Source: Bacillus sp. AFS029637 (GTDB lineage: Bacteria; Bacillota; Bacilli; Bacillales; Bacillaceae_G). Taken from it: a stretch of 33,510 nucleotides of DNA. Positions 6,997 through 14,991 of the stretch are shown here, piece by piece; position 1 is the stretch's first letter; the number at the start of each line of letters is the position of its first letter. The notes under the pieces were generated by a model. The model saw only the letters and a list, made by a program, of their open reading frames with translations, was not told the origin of the DNA and did no database searches. The translations under genes were made by a program, and so were the position numbers. Location of the stretch: positions 1-33,510 of the forward strand of contig NZ_NUPZ01000021.1 of the NCBI RefSeq assembly GCF_002584985.1, written 5' to 3'.

Positions 6997-7671
6997 ATGA
7001 ATCTACGCAGTTTAAAAGTGACAGGGGCATGGTTTCAAGTAGGTGGAAATCTTACAGCGGCCATCGGAACAACAAGAGGATTTAATGGAGAAGAAAAAGT
7101 TGAATCGGATCTTGTTATTGTAGGAAGCTCATTGCAAGCCCTCGGGTATATATTACAAATTGTGGCAAATGATTATAGCGAAGATGAAGGGGAAAGAGAA
7201 AATCAAAATATATGTTTGGAGAATAAAAGGAAAATACTTGATGAAATGGGGATTGAATTATTAGCATTAGGAAATATATCAAATGTAATAGGAACGTATT
7301 TTAATATAAACGAACAACTGAAAGAGAATGATTATCTTATAATTGTCGGGAACAGTTTACAATCAATTGGTGCTTTTTTAGGTGTAGAAGCAGCATTGAT
7401 GGAGAGAAAAGCCCTAGAAAGAATCATTATTCTAGGTAATTCTATGCAAAGTTTAGGGGCAGGACTTCAAGCTTATCAAGGTATTATTAATTTATCGAAG
7501 GATGAAATTGAAAATGAAGACAGTATTATGGATAAGAAGAATGAGAGGATAATAGCACTCATTGGTATTTGGATACAAGCAATCGGAACGGTTATTTCTG
7601 CAATTGGATTAACTATAATAGAGGGAGAGGAGAGAGTAGAAAACAATAAAGGGGTTAAAATGCCCATTTAA
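6997..7671 (+). CDS. Repetitive Gly/Gln/hydrophobic protein (possibly DUF6944-like), unknown function
   Basis: 224 residues from ATG 6997, preceded by AGGTGAT; the GTG at 6988 overlaps this ribosome site and is not used. The protein is built from about seven copies of a degenerate ~20-residue unit resembling G-x-x-hydrophobic-Q-x-hydrophobic-G-x-x-hydrophobic, seen in TGAWFQVGGNLTAAIGTT, VGSSLQALGYILQIVA, LGNISNVIGTYF, VGNSLQSIGAFLGVEAA, LGNSMQSLGAGLQAYQG and IGIWIQAIGTVISAIGLT, with acidic Glu-rich linkers between. The units are amphipathic or membrane-seeking helices with no signal peptide. The pattern reminds me of the family NCBI calls DUF6944 repetitive protein, but that is memory and not a search. 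Function unknown. Confidence 0.7.
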   Translation: MNLRSLKVTGAWFQVGGNLTAAIGTTRGFNGEEKVESDLVIVGSSLQALGYILQIVANDYSEDEGERENQNICLENKRKILDEMGIELLALGNISNVIGTYFNINEQLKENDYLIIVGNSLQSIGAFLGVEAALMERKALERIIILGNSMQSLGAGLQAYQGIINLSKDEIENEDSIMDKKNERIIALIGIWIQAIGTVISAIGLTIIEGEERVENNKGVKMPI

Positions 7672-7676
7672 AAGAA

Positions 7677-7702
7677 GTATGTAAAATTTCAGTTTTACAT
7701 AC
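7677..7702 (+). terminator. Hairpin after the repetitive protein gene
   Basis: Perfect 10-bp stem GTATGTAAAA / TTTTACATAC with a 6-base loop, six bases after the stop codon. There is no T run downstream, so it may be an mRNA 3'-end stabiliser or weak terminator. Confidence 0.4.
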
Positions 7703-7786
7703 GGGATAACATTGATATAGTAGGTTTTTCTTTCATATGAATAGAATATATAACAGTAAAGAAGTTTTATTGTTTAATTGAAATGT

Positions 7787-7870
7787 ATGAAACACCCAAA
7801 TAATCGGGTTGGTCAGCGCATGAAAAGACGAGAAATGAAAAATATAAAACAAGGAGTTTTCAAGCGATGA
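7787..7870 (+). CDS. 27-aa basic micro-ORF overlapping the Pmp3-like gene (tentative)
   Basis: ATG at 7787 opens a 27-residue frame beginning MKHPNNRVGQRMKRREMKN and ending in GVFKR. It is strongly basic, encodes the ribosome site of the next gene within itself, and stops at TGA 7868-7870, overlapping the ATG at 7867. Codon use looks coding. Against it, no ribosome site is visible before its ATG. If translated it would couple to the membrane protein downstream. Confidence 0.3.
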   Translation: MKHPNNRVGQRMKRREMKNIKQGVFKR

Positions 7871-8079
7871 TGTATTTATTAGCAATTTTTCTTCCACCTG
7901 TAGCGGTATTATTTTGCGGAAAGCCATTTCAAGCAATACTAAATTTCATCTTGACATTAATATTTTGGGTACCAGGAGTTATACATGCAATTTTTGTTGT
8001 ACATGAAAAAAAAGCTGATCGGCGTTTGAAAAAACAAATTCAAGCATATGATGAAATTAATAGGAGAAATAGAAGATAA
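7867..8079 (+). CDS. Small Pmp3/YqaE-family membrane protein
   Basis: 70 residues with two membrane segments (about 2-18 and 22-46) and a basic C-terminal tail (EKKADRRLKKQIQAYDE...). The LPPVAVLFCGKPFQAILNFILTLIFWVPGVIHAIFVV core follows the Pmp3/UPF0057 pattern (LPP-hydrophobic-x-V, then L-N-hydrophobic-L-T-hydrophobic-x-x-W-hydrophobic-P-G-hydrophobic-hydrophobic-H-A). AAGGAG at 7851-7856 serves the first of two adjacent ATGs. The family is found in plants, yeast and bacteria and is linked to salt and membrane stress; the molecular role in bacilli is not established. The gene appears monocistronic apart from the overlapping micro-ORF, with a strong terminator after it. Confidence 0.8.
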   Translation: MMYLLAIFLPPVAVLFCGKPFQAILNFILTLIFWVPGVIHAIFVVHEKKADRRLKKQIQAYDEINRRNRR

Positions 8080-8100
8080 CTGGATCGTGAAAATCTTTTT

Positions 8101-8135
8101 AAACGAAAGGGGGAATTGTCCTCCTTTCGTTTTTA
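8101..8135 (+). terminator. Terminator of the Pmp3-like gene
   Basis: AACGAAAGGGGGA (8102-8114) pairs with TCCTCCTTTCGTT (8119-8131) around ATTG, followed by TTTT. 13-bp stem with one G-U; the A-rich foot also makes it usable on the minus strand for the converging KTSC gene. Confidence 0.85.
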
Positions 8136-8149
8136 TATGATGTTTAAGT

Positions 8150-8359
8150 TTAAATTTTAGTGTAGCGGTAAGAATTTTTAATATAAGTATTATGATAATA
8201 ACTTTTAGAGTGTGCGTTTAATAAACCAGTGTAAATATTTTCTGGCACGTTAAAGAAATCATACATACCATTCTTTAATTGAATTCTTAAAATCATAGAA
8301 AAAGGATTATAGCCAACAGCAACTATATTTTTTGAGATAATGGGAGATAACTTCATCAT
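8150..8359 (-). CDS. KTSC-domain protein
   Basis: 69 residues from the first of two adjacent ATGs at 8359, after AAGGAG (about 8367-8372). The sequence fits the KTSC domain first described at the C-terminus of some lysyl-tRNA synthetases: VGYNPFSMILRIQLKNGMYD, then FFNVPENIYTGLLNAHSKSY (the V-P-x-x-hydrophobic-Y-x-x-L-hydrophobic-x-A-x-S-x-G/Y element) and an ending NTYIKNSYRYTKI. Stand-alone KTSC proteins are common and of unknown role, possibly nucleic-acid binding. It converges on the Pmp3-like gene and shares the hairpin at 8101-8135. Confidence 0.8.
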   Translation of the reverse strand: MMKLSPIISKNIVAVGYNPFSMILRIQLKNGMYDFFNVPENIYTGLLNAHSKSYYHNTYIKNSYRYTKI

Positions 8360-8558
8360 TACGCAACTCCTTACTTTTTATTTTTGCTGATTTCTTGTAT
8401 ATATTGGGATGTGGTGTTGAAATCCTAATAATTAAAGAGGTATTATACTTATATGCAATATATTAAATGTTCGTTATACGTAATTATAAGGAAGTTCACA
8501 CGAAGTACATATCGTTGTGCTATTTTTATTTCACCTTTGATTTATAAATAAGAAAATA

Positions 8559-8586
8559 TTGACCATTTGAAAAAAAGGTATATTAT
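8559..8586 (+). promoter_or_regulatory. Candidate SigA promoter P1 of the PBP gene
   Basis: TTGACC (8559-8564), 16-bp spacer, TATTAT (8581-8586). Each box is 5/6 to consensus. Confidence 0.4.
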
Positions 8587-8669
8587 TTATACGAGGTATT
8601 AAAAATTCACTTTGTACATTCTATGCTTTAAGGGGCAGCATTATTAAGAAAAATAGAAGTGAAAATAGT

Positions 8670-8699
8670 TTGTATAAAAAAAATTCTAAAAAGTATAAT
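8670..8699 (+). promoter_or_regulatory. Candidate SigA promoter P2 of the PBP gene
   Basis: TTGTAT (8670-8675), 18-bp A-rich spacer, perfect TATAAT (8694-8699). A transcript from here would begin just before the hairpin at 8712-8780. Confidence 0.45.
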
Positions 8700-8711
8700 C
8701 TGTGAATTGGG

Positions 8712-8780
8712 AAAATATTGAATGCTCCAGGTCAATATACTTTCTTAATTAAATTTTTTAGAAAGTGACCTCAATATTTT
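8712..8780 (+). promoter_or_regulatory. Three-segment hairpin in the PBP leader
   Basis: The 3' arm is continuous (AGAAAGT, GACCT, CAATATTTT at 8760-8780) while the 5' arm carries the three complements in order (AAAATATTG 8712-8720, AGGTC 8729-8733, ACTTTCT 8739-8745), separated by bulges of 8 and 5 bases. The 3' arm ends in a T-rich stretch, so it could act as an attenuator or as a 5' stabilising structure. Confidence 0.45.
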
Positions 8781-8822
8781 TAAGTAAATCAACGGGAGAA
8801 TTGAAAGGCAGGAGAAAGTAAC

Positions 8823-11306
8823 ATGTCAGAAAATTATCGTTCTCGAGAGGAGCGACGACAAGTTAAAAAGAAAAAACAGCCAGCTTCTAAAAATCAAAAA
8901 CCAAAAGGTAAAACATCATTTTTTCGTAAGTTTTTAATTAGTTGTTTATTAATTGGTATTGTTGGTTTAGTGGCAGGTGTTGCTACCTTTTTCGTAATGA
9001 TTAAGGACGCACCAAAACTTGAGAAAGCAAAACTTGTTAATCCGTTATCCTCAAAAATTTATGATAAAGATGGCAATTTGGTATATGAATATGGAAAAGA
9101 AAAAAGGACGAATGTAACGTATGATCAAATTCCTAAATTAGTAGAAGAAGCGTTTTTAGCGACAGAAGATGCACGTTTTTATGAGCATAGTGGAGTAGAC
9201 TTTAAAGGTACTACACGTGCGATTTTAGTTAGTCTTAAAGGAGATTATGGTTCACAAGGTGGAAGTACGATAACGCAGCAAGTTATTAAAAACTACTTCT
9301 TATCGATGGAAAAAACGTCAAAGCGTAAGGTTCAGGAGATATATTTAGCGTATAAGCTAGAACAACAGTATTCAAAACATGAAATATTAGAGATGTATTT
9401 AAATAAAATTAATTTAGGTAACCGTTCATATGGAATCGCAACAGCAGCACAAAACTACTATGGTAAAGAATTAAAAGATTTAACATTACCAGAAGTTGCG
9501 ATGCTAGCAGGTTTACCGAAAGCACCAAATAACTATGATCCAACGAAACCAGAAAATGTTCAAAGAGCAACAGAAAGAAGAAATACTGTTCTAGGCTTAA
9601 TGAATCGACATGGCTATATTACAAAACAAGAAATGGAAGAAGCGTCAAAAGTTCCAGTAACAGATGGACTTAAGCCAGCAACAGAACTTCAAGCAATGCC
9701 ATATCCTGCATTTATGGATGCGGTTGTGAAAGAGGTAGAAAAAGAATTACCGGATGCTAACATTGGTTCTGACGGTTTAGAAATTTATACAACATTGGAT
9801 CAGGATGCACAAAAATTAGCTGATAATATTTTAAATACAAATATTATTGATTATCCAAATGATAAATTCCAAGGTGCTTTCACATTTATGGATACGAAAA
9901 CAGGGGAAGTTCGTGCTATAGGTAGTGGACGCGGTGAAAATAAGGCAGTATTTAAAGGGCATAATATGGCAATCGAATTAGATCGTGCAGCTGGTTCGAC
10001 AATGAAGCCAATCTTTGATTACGCTCCTGCTATTGAATACTTAAAATGGGCTACTTATCATCAAATTGATGATTCTCCATTTAAATATTCAACTGGACAA
10101 GAAGTTCGAAATGCAGACAGAAGTCATTTAGGTCCAATTACAATGCGTGAAGCATTAAAGATGTCACGTAATGTTCCTGCAGTTAAAACTGCAAAAGAAG
10201 TAGGAATTAGTAAATCGAAAGAATTCTCTGAGAAACTAGGCATTACATTTAATACAGCACCGACTGAATCAACAGCGATTGGTACAAATGAAGTATCACC
10301 AACTGAAATAGCAGGTGCTTATGCGGCATTTGGTAATAATGGTAAGTATACGAAGCCGCATTTTGTGAAGAAAGTAGTTTATCCAGACGGCAAATCACAA
10401 AGTTTTGGGCAAAAACCAAAACAAGTTATGGCGGATTCTACAGCATATATGATTACTGATATGCTTCGTTCTGTCGTTACATCAGGTACTGGTACAGCGG
10501 CCAATATAAGTTCTTTAGATGTAGCTGGTAAAACAGGTACAACAAACTATGATTCAAAACAATTAGCACAATATCACATTCCAGAAAGTGCAACTCGTGA
10601 TAGTTGGTTTGCAGGTTATACGCCGCAATATACGATGGCAGTATGGACTGGATATATGAAAGATGGTAAAGACGAGTATATTAGTAGTAAAAATACGAAA
10701 ATTGCACAGTTGATCTTTAAGGAAATGATGAGCGAGATGGCTACTGATAAATCGCGCTTTAAAATGCCAAGTAGTGTTATTCAAGAAGGTAGTGAATTGC
10801 GTATAAAAGGAGAGAAACGTGATTCTTCGCCAAATAGGAGCGTTCCTGATACAACTGAAAAGCCGCAACAAAATCAACAGCAAAAAACTGAAGACGAGAA
10901 CAAGCAAGAAGAATTAAAGAAACAGGAAGAACTTAAGAAACAAGAAGAGCAAAAGAAACAAGAAGAGCTTAATAAGCAAGAAGAACAAAAGAAACAGGAA
11001 GAATTAAAGAAACAAGAAGAACAAAAGAAACAAAATGAAGGAAATACAACACCGCCGAATAACGGAGGAAATCAAGGGAATACAACGCCGCCAAATAACG
11101 GAGGAAGTCAAGGAAATACAACGCCGCCAAATAACGGAGGAAATCAAGGGAATACAACGCCGCCGAATAGCGGAGGAGGCCAAGGGAATACAACGCCGCC
11201 AAATAATGGTGGAGGTCAAGGGAATACAAACCCAACGCCACCAGTGACAACGCCACCGAATAATGATGGGAATGCAGGAGAGGCTCCTGTCAATAATGGA
11301 CAATAA
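8823..11306 (+). CDS. Class A penicillin-binding protein (glycosyltransferase + transpeptidase)
   Basis: 827 residues. A basic cytoplasmic head (1-36) is followed by one membrane anchor (about 37-60). The GT51 domain has catalytic E115 in ATEDARFYEHSG, then GSQGGSTITQQ, KVQEIYLAYKLE and LNKINLGN (about 70-240). The transpeptidase domain has S392-T-M-K, S448-R-N and K570-T-G-T (about 320-640). It polymerises lipid II glycan strands and cross-links the stems outside the membrane. The tail is unusual: a Lys/Gln/Glu repeat (about 694-738, KKQEEL units), then five 12-residue GNTTPPNNGGNQ-type repeats and a Pro/Asn-rich end. Class A PBPs of this layout resemble PBP1a/PonA, but ponA normally neighbours recU, which is not here, so it may be a second paralogue. 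Start ATG 8823 after GGCAGGAG. Confidence 0.93.
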   Translation: MSENYRSREERRQVKKKKQPASKNQKPKGKTSFFRKFLISCLLIGIVGLVAGVATFFVMIKDAPKLEKAKLVNPLSSKIYDKDGNLVYEYGKEKRTNVTYDQIPKLVEEAFLATEDARFYEHSGVDFKGTTRAILVSLKGDYGSQGGSTITQQVIKNYFLSMEKTSKRKVQEIYLAYKLEQQYSKHEILEMYLNKINLGNRSYGIATAAQNYYGKELKDLTLPEVAMLAGLPKAPNNYDPTKPENVQRATERRNTVLGLMNRHGYITKQEMEEASKVPVTDGLKPATELQAMPYPAFMDAVVKEVEKELPDANIGSDGLEIYTTLDQDAQKLADNILNTNIIDYPNDKFQGAFTFMDTKTGEVRAIGSGRGENKAVFKGHNMAIELDRAAGSTMKPIFDYAPAIEYLKWATYHQIDDSPFKYSTGQEVRNADRSHLGPITMREALKMSRNVPAVKTAKEVGISKSKEFSEKLGITFNTAPTESTAIGTNEVSPTEIAGAYAAFGNNGKYTKPHFVKKVVYPDGKSQSFGQKPKQVMADSTAYMITDMLRSVVTSGTGTAANISSLDVAGKTGTTNYDSKQLAQYHIPESATRDSWFAGYTPQYTMAVWTGYMKDGKDEYISSKNTKIAQLIFKEMMSEMATDKSRFKMPSSVIQEGSELRIKGEKRDSSPNRSVPDTTEKPQQNQQQKTEDENKQEELKKQEELKKQEEQKKQEELNKQEEQKKQEELKKQEEQKKQNEGNTTPPNNGGNQGNTTPPNNGGSQGNTTPPNNGGNQGNTTPPNSGGGQGNTTPPNNGGGQGNTNPTPPVTTPPNNDGNAGEAPVNNGQ
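11040..11219 (+). repeat. 36-bp tandem repeats (five units) in the PBP tail
   Basis: Five successive 36-bp units encode GNTTPPNNGGNQ with third units differing only by N/S or N/G changes. A separate KQEE-type array of 15-18 bp units lies just upstream (about 10902-11034). Both look prone to copy-number change. Confidence 0.85.
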
Positions 11307-11367
11307 ATAATACAAAAAGCACCATAAGTACCGGTAAAAACGGTTTCTTTGGTGCTTTTTGTATTAT
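11307..11367. terminator. Terminator of the PBP gene
   Basis: An 18-bp perfect stem (11307-11324 with 11350-11367, core AAAAAGCACCA / TGGTGCTTTTT) encloses a small inner hairpin ACCG/CGGT. A- and T-rich feet make it bidirectional, so it can also serve the converging gene at 11386-11667. Confidence 0.85.
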
Positions 11368-11385
11368 AACGAGTACTATTATTTT

Positions 11386-11667
11386 TTAAATGTTAAAAGT
11401 ACCATAGAAATTTTGAAAATAAATGGATGGAAAATGATAAAAAACTTGAGTCGGGGGTAGTGGAGCATAACTTTGTTGATAAAAGGTAGTACTACTTGGA
11501 TGCGTGCCATGATGCCAAAATGAGGGGGAGACTTGACCTGGAAATTGATATTGTTGCCAAGTTGAGGGAAGTTCAATGCCAACATCGGAACTTGCTGTAT
11601 GGATGGCGGGAACATGTATTGAGGGAACAGACGGGACCACAGCAGTTATTCTTAAAGGTAGCCTCAT
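11386..11667 (-). CDS. Pro/Ser/Tyr-rich small protein of unknown function (93 aa)
   Basis: ATG at 11667 follows TTAGGAGTGATC on the minus strand (AGGAG ten bases before the start). The protein begins MRLPLRITAVVPSVPSIHVP and is rich in Pro, Ser, His, Gln and aromatic residues (TWQQYQFPGQVSPSFWHHG, YQQSYAPLPPTQVFYHFPS), ending FYGTFNI. There is no signal peptide, Cys or membrane segment. Such composition is typical of spore coat and similar structural proteins, and a SigK-like -10 (AATATACTA) with AC 18 bp upstream is present, but I do not recognise a family. An overlapping frame on the same strand (11379-11615) lacks a ribosome site. Confidence 0.55.
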   Translation of the reverse strand: MRLPLRITAVVPSVPSIHVPAIHTASSDVGIELPSTWQQYQFPGQVSPSFWHHGTHPSSTTFYQQSYAPLPPTQVFYHFPSIYFQNFYGTFNI

Positions 11668-11986
11668 GAAACGATCACTCCTAAGTTCAATAATAAAATA
11701 GTATATTCTTGTAGTGCATATGAAGGTACATATATAGAAATTTTAATCAAATATAGGTACAAATTCGTAGAGCACATTAAAATTGGTGATAGTGTCAGTT
11801 GAGAAGGGCGGTATTATATTTTTTTAGTTTGTAATAATTTATGGTACGTTCAAAACTGTGAATGAGTTGTAAGTTATCATGCGAAAATGAAAGAAATTTA
11901 ATTTAATTATGTAAAATAATAACTTTACTAAAAATGAATAAGTTTTATATAAGAATTGTATTTATGGGATAGTGAAATAAATATCA

Positions 11987-12028
11987 TAGAAAAACTGAGC
12001 TGTATATGTGTACAGATCGGTTTTTCTA
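11987..12028. terminator. Long hairpin, terminator-like, with no gene upstream
   Basis: TAGAAAAACTGAGCTGTA (11987-12004) pairs with 12011-12028 over 18 positions (one G-U, one mismatch), loop TATGTG; the foot ends in TTTTTCTATTT. Usable on both strands. Confidence 0.6.
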
Positions 12029-12264
12029 TTTCATAAATAAATGTGGAAGAATGATATATTTGACGGGAATATATGGATAATCCTTATATTTTGTTTTAAA
12101 AAGACATACAAGGAAGTCTGTCCTTTCTTTAGAAAATATGAAAACTATTCTTAAAAAATTGTATTGTTACATCGATAAAAGTATAGGAAACTTATCATTA
12201 TAAAATAAATTGAAATCTTCTAAAAACTCTGATACATTGAAATAGAAATGTAGTTCCACAGTAT

Positions 12265-12278
12265 TGTAAAGGCTTACA
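12265..12278. promoter_or_regulatory. cre-like site (CcpA operator) before the operon
   Basis: TGTAAAGGCTTACA matches the catabolite-responsive element TGWAANCGNTNWCA at all but one position (G for C in the centre). It lies 39 bp before the first start codon. In B. subtilis the mmg operon is under CcpA repression, which supports the reading. Confidence 0.55.
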
Positions 12279-12316
12279 GTTATGTGCACGAAGATCTATT
12301 AGGATTGGAGGAAATA

Positions 12317-13438
12317 ATGATGAAAGCTGAAGAAAAATTTTCCCCGGGATTAGATGGTATAGTAGCAGCGGAGACGAAAATCTCGTTTCTTGACACAGTA
12401 AAAGGTGAAATTGTAATTCAAGGGTATGATTTAATCGAACTCTCAAAAACAAAAGAGTATTTAGACATTGTGCACCTTTTATTGGAGGAACATCTACCGA
12501 ATGAGGATGAAAAAGCAACAATTGAAAAGAAATTAAAAGAAGAATATGCGGTGCCAGAAGGTGTATTCAATGTATTAAAAGCATTACCTAAAGAAACGCA
12601 TCCTATGGATGGATTACGTACAGGTGTGTCTGCATTAGCTGGTTACGATAATGATATCGAAAACCGCTCGTTAGAAGTGAATAAAAGCCGAGGGTACAAG
12701 CTATTAAGTAAAGTACCGAACATTGTAGCGAATAGCTATCATATTTTAAATAATGAGGAGCCAATTCAGCCTCTTCAAGAATTGTCATATAGTGCGAATT
12801 TCTTCTATATGTTAACTGGTAAAAAACCAACTGAGCTTGAAGAGAAGATCTTTGATCGTTCCCTTGTTTTATATAGTGAACATGAAATGCCAAACTCTAC
12901 ATTTACAGCTCGCGTAATTGCATCAACGCAATCAGATTTATACGGTGCTTTAACAGGAGCAGTTGCATCTCTAAAAGGTAGCTTACACGGCGGTGCAAAT
13001 GAAGCAGTTATGTACATGCTTTTAGAAGCTGGAAATGTTGAGAAATTTGAAGAGTTATTACAGAAGAAACTTTATAACAAAGAAAAAATTATGGGCTTTG
13101 GACATCGCGTATATATGAAGAAGATAGATCCGAGAGCACTTATGATGAAGGAAGCTTTAAAACAGCTTTGTGATGTAAAAGGCGATTATACACTATATGA
13201 AATGTGTGAAGCTGGAGAAAAGATTATGGAGAAGGAAAAAGGCATTTATCCGAATCTTGATTACTATGCTGCTCCAGTATATTGGATGCTTGGTATTCCA
13301 ATTCAACTATACACACCGATCTTCTTTAGTTCTAGAACAGTTGGACTATGTGCACACGTAATTGAGCAACATGCGAACAATCGTTTGTTCCGTCCACGTG
13401 TAAATTATATTGGCGAGCGACATGTATTTAGTAAATAA
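12317..13438 (+). CDS. mmgD: 2-methylcitrate synthase / citrate synthase
   Basis: 373 residues from ATG 12317 after TTGGAGG; a second ATG follows directly, and the in-frame ATG at 12284 lacks a ribosome site. The sequence closely follows B. subtilis Mmg[52 protein letters not shown], and the catalytic triad in SLHGGANEA (H224), MGFGHRVY (H263) and [11 protein letters not shown] (D315), ending [12 protein letters not shown]. It condenses propionyl-CoA with oxaloacetate to 2-methylcitrate in the cytosol, usually with some citrate synthase activity. First gene of the six-gene operon; a cre-like site lies just upstream. Confidence 0.95.
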   Translation: MMKAEEKFSPGLDGIVAAETKISFLDTVKGEIVIQGYDLIELSKTKEYLDIVHLLLEEHLPNEDEKATIEKKLKEEYAVPEGVFNVLKALPKETHPMDGLRTGVSALAGYDNDIENRSLEVNKSRGYKLLSKVPNIVANSYHILNNEEPIQPLQELSYSANFFYMLTGKKPTELEEKIFDRSLVLYSEHEMPNSTFTARVIASTQSDLYGALTGAVASLKGSLHGGANEAVMYMLLEAGNVEKFEELLQKKLYNKEKIMGFGHRVYMKKIDPRALMMKEALKQLCDVKGDYTLYEMCEAGEKIMEKEKGIYPNLDYYAAPVYWMLGIPIQLYTPIFFSSRTVGLCAHVIEQHANNRLFRPRVNYIGERHVFSK

Positions 13439-13536
13439 AAACAACTGGGGAGTTGTTAGCGCCGCCCGCCAGATGGGTGTTTGACCGACACCCATCATTA
13501 ATAATAACGAATTTTCGACAGAAAGGGAAGAATAGT
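13439..13536 (+). other. Structured, GC-rich spacer between mmgD and mmgE
   Basis: Two perfect hairpins, ACAACT/AGTTGT (13441-13456, loop GGGG) and GATGGGTGT/ACACCCATC (13472-13496), flank a GCGCCGCCCGCC run that is strikingly GC-rich for this genome. No T tail follows. It may be an mRNA processing or stabilising element. Confidence 0.5.
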
Positions 13537-14973
13537 ATGATTAAAACAAATGAAATTAAACAAAAAGATGCATTATTAGAAGAGATTACGGATTATGTAT
13601 TAAATAAAGAGGTTACTAGTGCAGAAGCATTTAGTACTGCTCGATACGTATTACTTGATACACTTGGATGCGGAATTTTAGCACTTCAATATCCAGAGTG
13701 TACGAAATTATTAGGACCAGTTGTACCAGGAACAATCGTGCCAAACGGTACACGTGTACCAGGAACGTCTTATGTACTAGATCCAGTAAAAGGCGCATTT
13801 AATATCGGATGTATGATCCGTTGGTTAGACTATAACGATACTTGGCTTGCAGCAGAATGGGGACATCCATCTGATAACTTAGGCGGCATTTTAGCAGTTG
13901 CAGATTATATTAGCCGTGTTCGTATTTCAGAAGGAAAAGAACCATTAAAAGTACGTGAAGTATTAGAAATGATGATTAAAGCGCATGAAATTCAAGGTGT
14001 ACTTGCTTTAGAAAACAGCTTAAACCGCGTTGGTCTTGACCATGTATTATACGTAAAAGTAGCAACAACTGCTGTAGTTGCGAAAATGCTTGGTGGAACA
14101 CGTGAAGAAATCTTTAATGCATTATCACATGCGTGGATTGATAATTCTAGTCTTCGTACATACCGTCATGCTCCAAATACTGGATCACGTAAATCATGGG
14201 CAGCAGGTGACGCAACGAGCCGCGGTGTTCATCTTGCAATGACTGCTCTAAAAGGTGAAATGGGTTACCCTACAGCATTATCAGCGCCAGGATGGGGATT
14301 CCAAGATGTATTATTCAATAAACAAGAATTAAAATTAGCTAGACCACTAGAGTCATATGTAATGGAAAATGTATTATTTAAAGTATCATACCCAGCAGAA
14401 TTCCATGCGCAAACAGCTGCAGAATGTGCAGTGAAGTTGCATCCAGAAATTAAAGAAAGATTAGATGAAGTTGATCGTATTACAATTACAACTCATGAAT
14501 CAGCAATTCGTATTATCGATAAAGAAGGTCCATTAAATAACCCAGCTGATCGTGATCATTGCTTACAATATATTACGGCAATCGGTTTATTAAAAGGAGA
14601 TATCGTCGCGGACGATTATGAGGATGTAGTAGCAAATGATCCACGTGTAGATGAATTACGTAATAAGATGGTTGTTGTTGAAAACAAGCAGTACAGTTTA
14701 GATTATCTTGACCCGAACAAGCGCTCAATCGCCAATGCTGTTCAGGTGCACTTTAAAGATGGTACTGTAACAGAAAATGTGGAATGTGAATACCCACTTG
14801 GTCACCGTTTCCGTAGAGACGAAGCGATTCCAAAGGTTGTTCAAAAATTCACTGCTAATATGGCAGGTCATTATTCTAATAAGCAACAAGAACAAATTCA
14901 TGAAGTTTGTTTAAATGAAGAAAAACTAGAAAATATGAATGTAAACGAATTTGTAGATCTATTCTTAATTTAA
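13537..14973 (+). CDS. mmgE: 2-methylcitrate dehydratase (PrpD/MmgE family)
   Basis: 478 residues from ATG 13537, with GAAAGGGAAG before it; the frame is open further upstream through the structured spacer, but no other start has a ribosome site. Family landmarks include [91 protein letters not shown], and a C-terminal YPLGHRFRR. The enzyme dehydrates 2-methylcitrate to 2-methylaconitate without an iron-sulphur cluster; in bacilli aconitase is thought to complete the rehydration to methylisocitrate. Second gene of the operon, 98 bp after mmgD and 18 bp before mmgF. Confidence 0.95.
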   Translation: MIKTNEIKQKDALLEEITDYVLNKEVTSAEAFSTARYVLLDTLGCGILALQYPECTKLLGPVVPGTIVPNGTRVPGTSYVLDPVKGAFNIGCMIRWLDYNDTWLAAEWGHPSDNLGGILAVADYISRVRISEGKEPLKVREVLEMMIKAHEIQGVLALENSLNRVGLDHVLYVKVATTAVVAKMLGGTREEIFNALSHAWIDNSSLRTYRHAPNTGSRKSWAAGDATSRGVHLAMTALKGEMGYPTALSAPGWGFQDVLFNKQELKLARPLESYVMENVLFKVSYPAEFHAQTAAECAVKLHPEIKERLDEVDRITITTHESAIRIIDKEGPLNNPADRDHCLQYITAIGLLKGDIVADDYEDVVANDPRVDELRNKMVVVENKQYSLDYLDPNKRSIANAVQVHFKDGTVTENVECEYPLGHRFRRDEAIPKVVQKFTANMAGHYSNKQQEQIHEVCLNEEKLENMNVNEFVDLFLI

Positions 14974-14991
14974 TAATAGGGGGAATCTAGA

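Larger units (their letters stand above)
8360..8822. other. Intergenic/leader region of the penicillin-binding protein gene
   Basis: 463 bp without a gene. The left end holds the minus ribosome site of the KTSC gene. The right half contains two SigA-like promoters pointing to the PBP gene (8559-8586 and 8670-8699), a large three-segment hairpin (8712-8780), and the PBP ribosome site GGAG at about 8811-8814. Confidence 0.55.
11668..12316. other. Long intergenic region before the methylcitrate/valine operon
   Basis: About 650 bp without a credible gene. It carries the minus ribosome site of the 93-aa gene, a long terminator-like hairpin (11987-12028) with no visible gene feeding it, and a cre-like site (12265-12278) close to the operon start. 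A GATACATT at 12231-12238 resembles a SigE -10, but no fitting -35 was found. Confidence 0.5.

Noticed and set aside
10969-11315. Repetitive frames on both strands over the PBP tail
   Set aside because: Out-of-frame readings of the 36-bp and KQEE repeats; no ribosome sites.
11379-11615. 78-codon minus-strand frame overlapping the 93-aa gene
   Set aside because: No ribosome site at its start, whereas the 93-aa frame has a well-placed AGGAG.
12231-12238. GATACATT as a SigE -10 for the mmg operon
   Set aside because: Only the -10 fits; no SigE -35 was found at 13-15 bp upstream, so not listed as a promoter.
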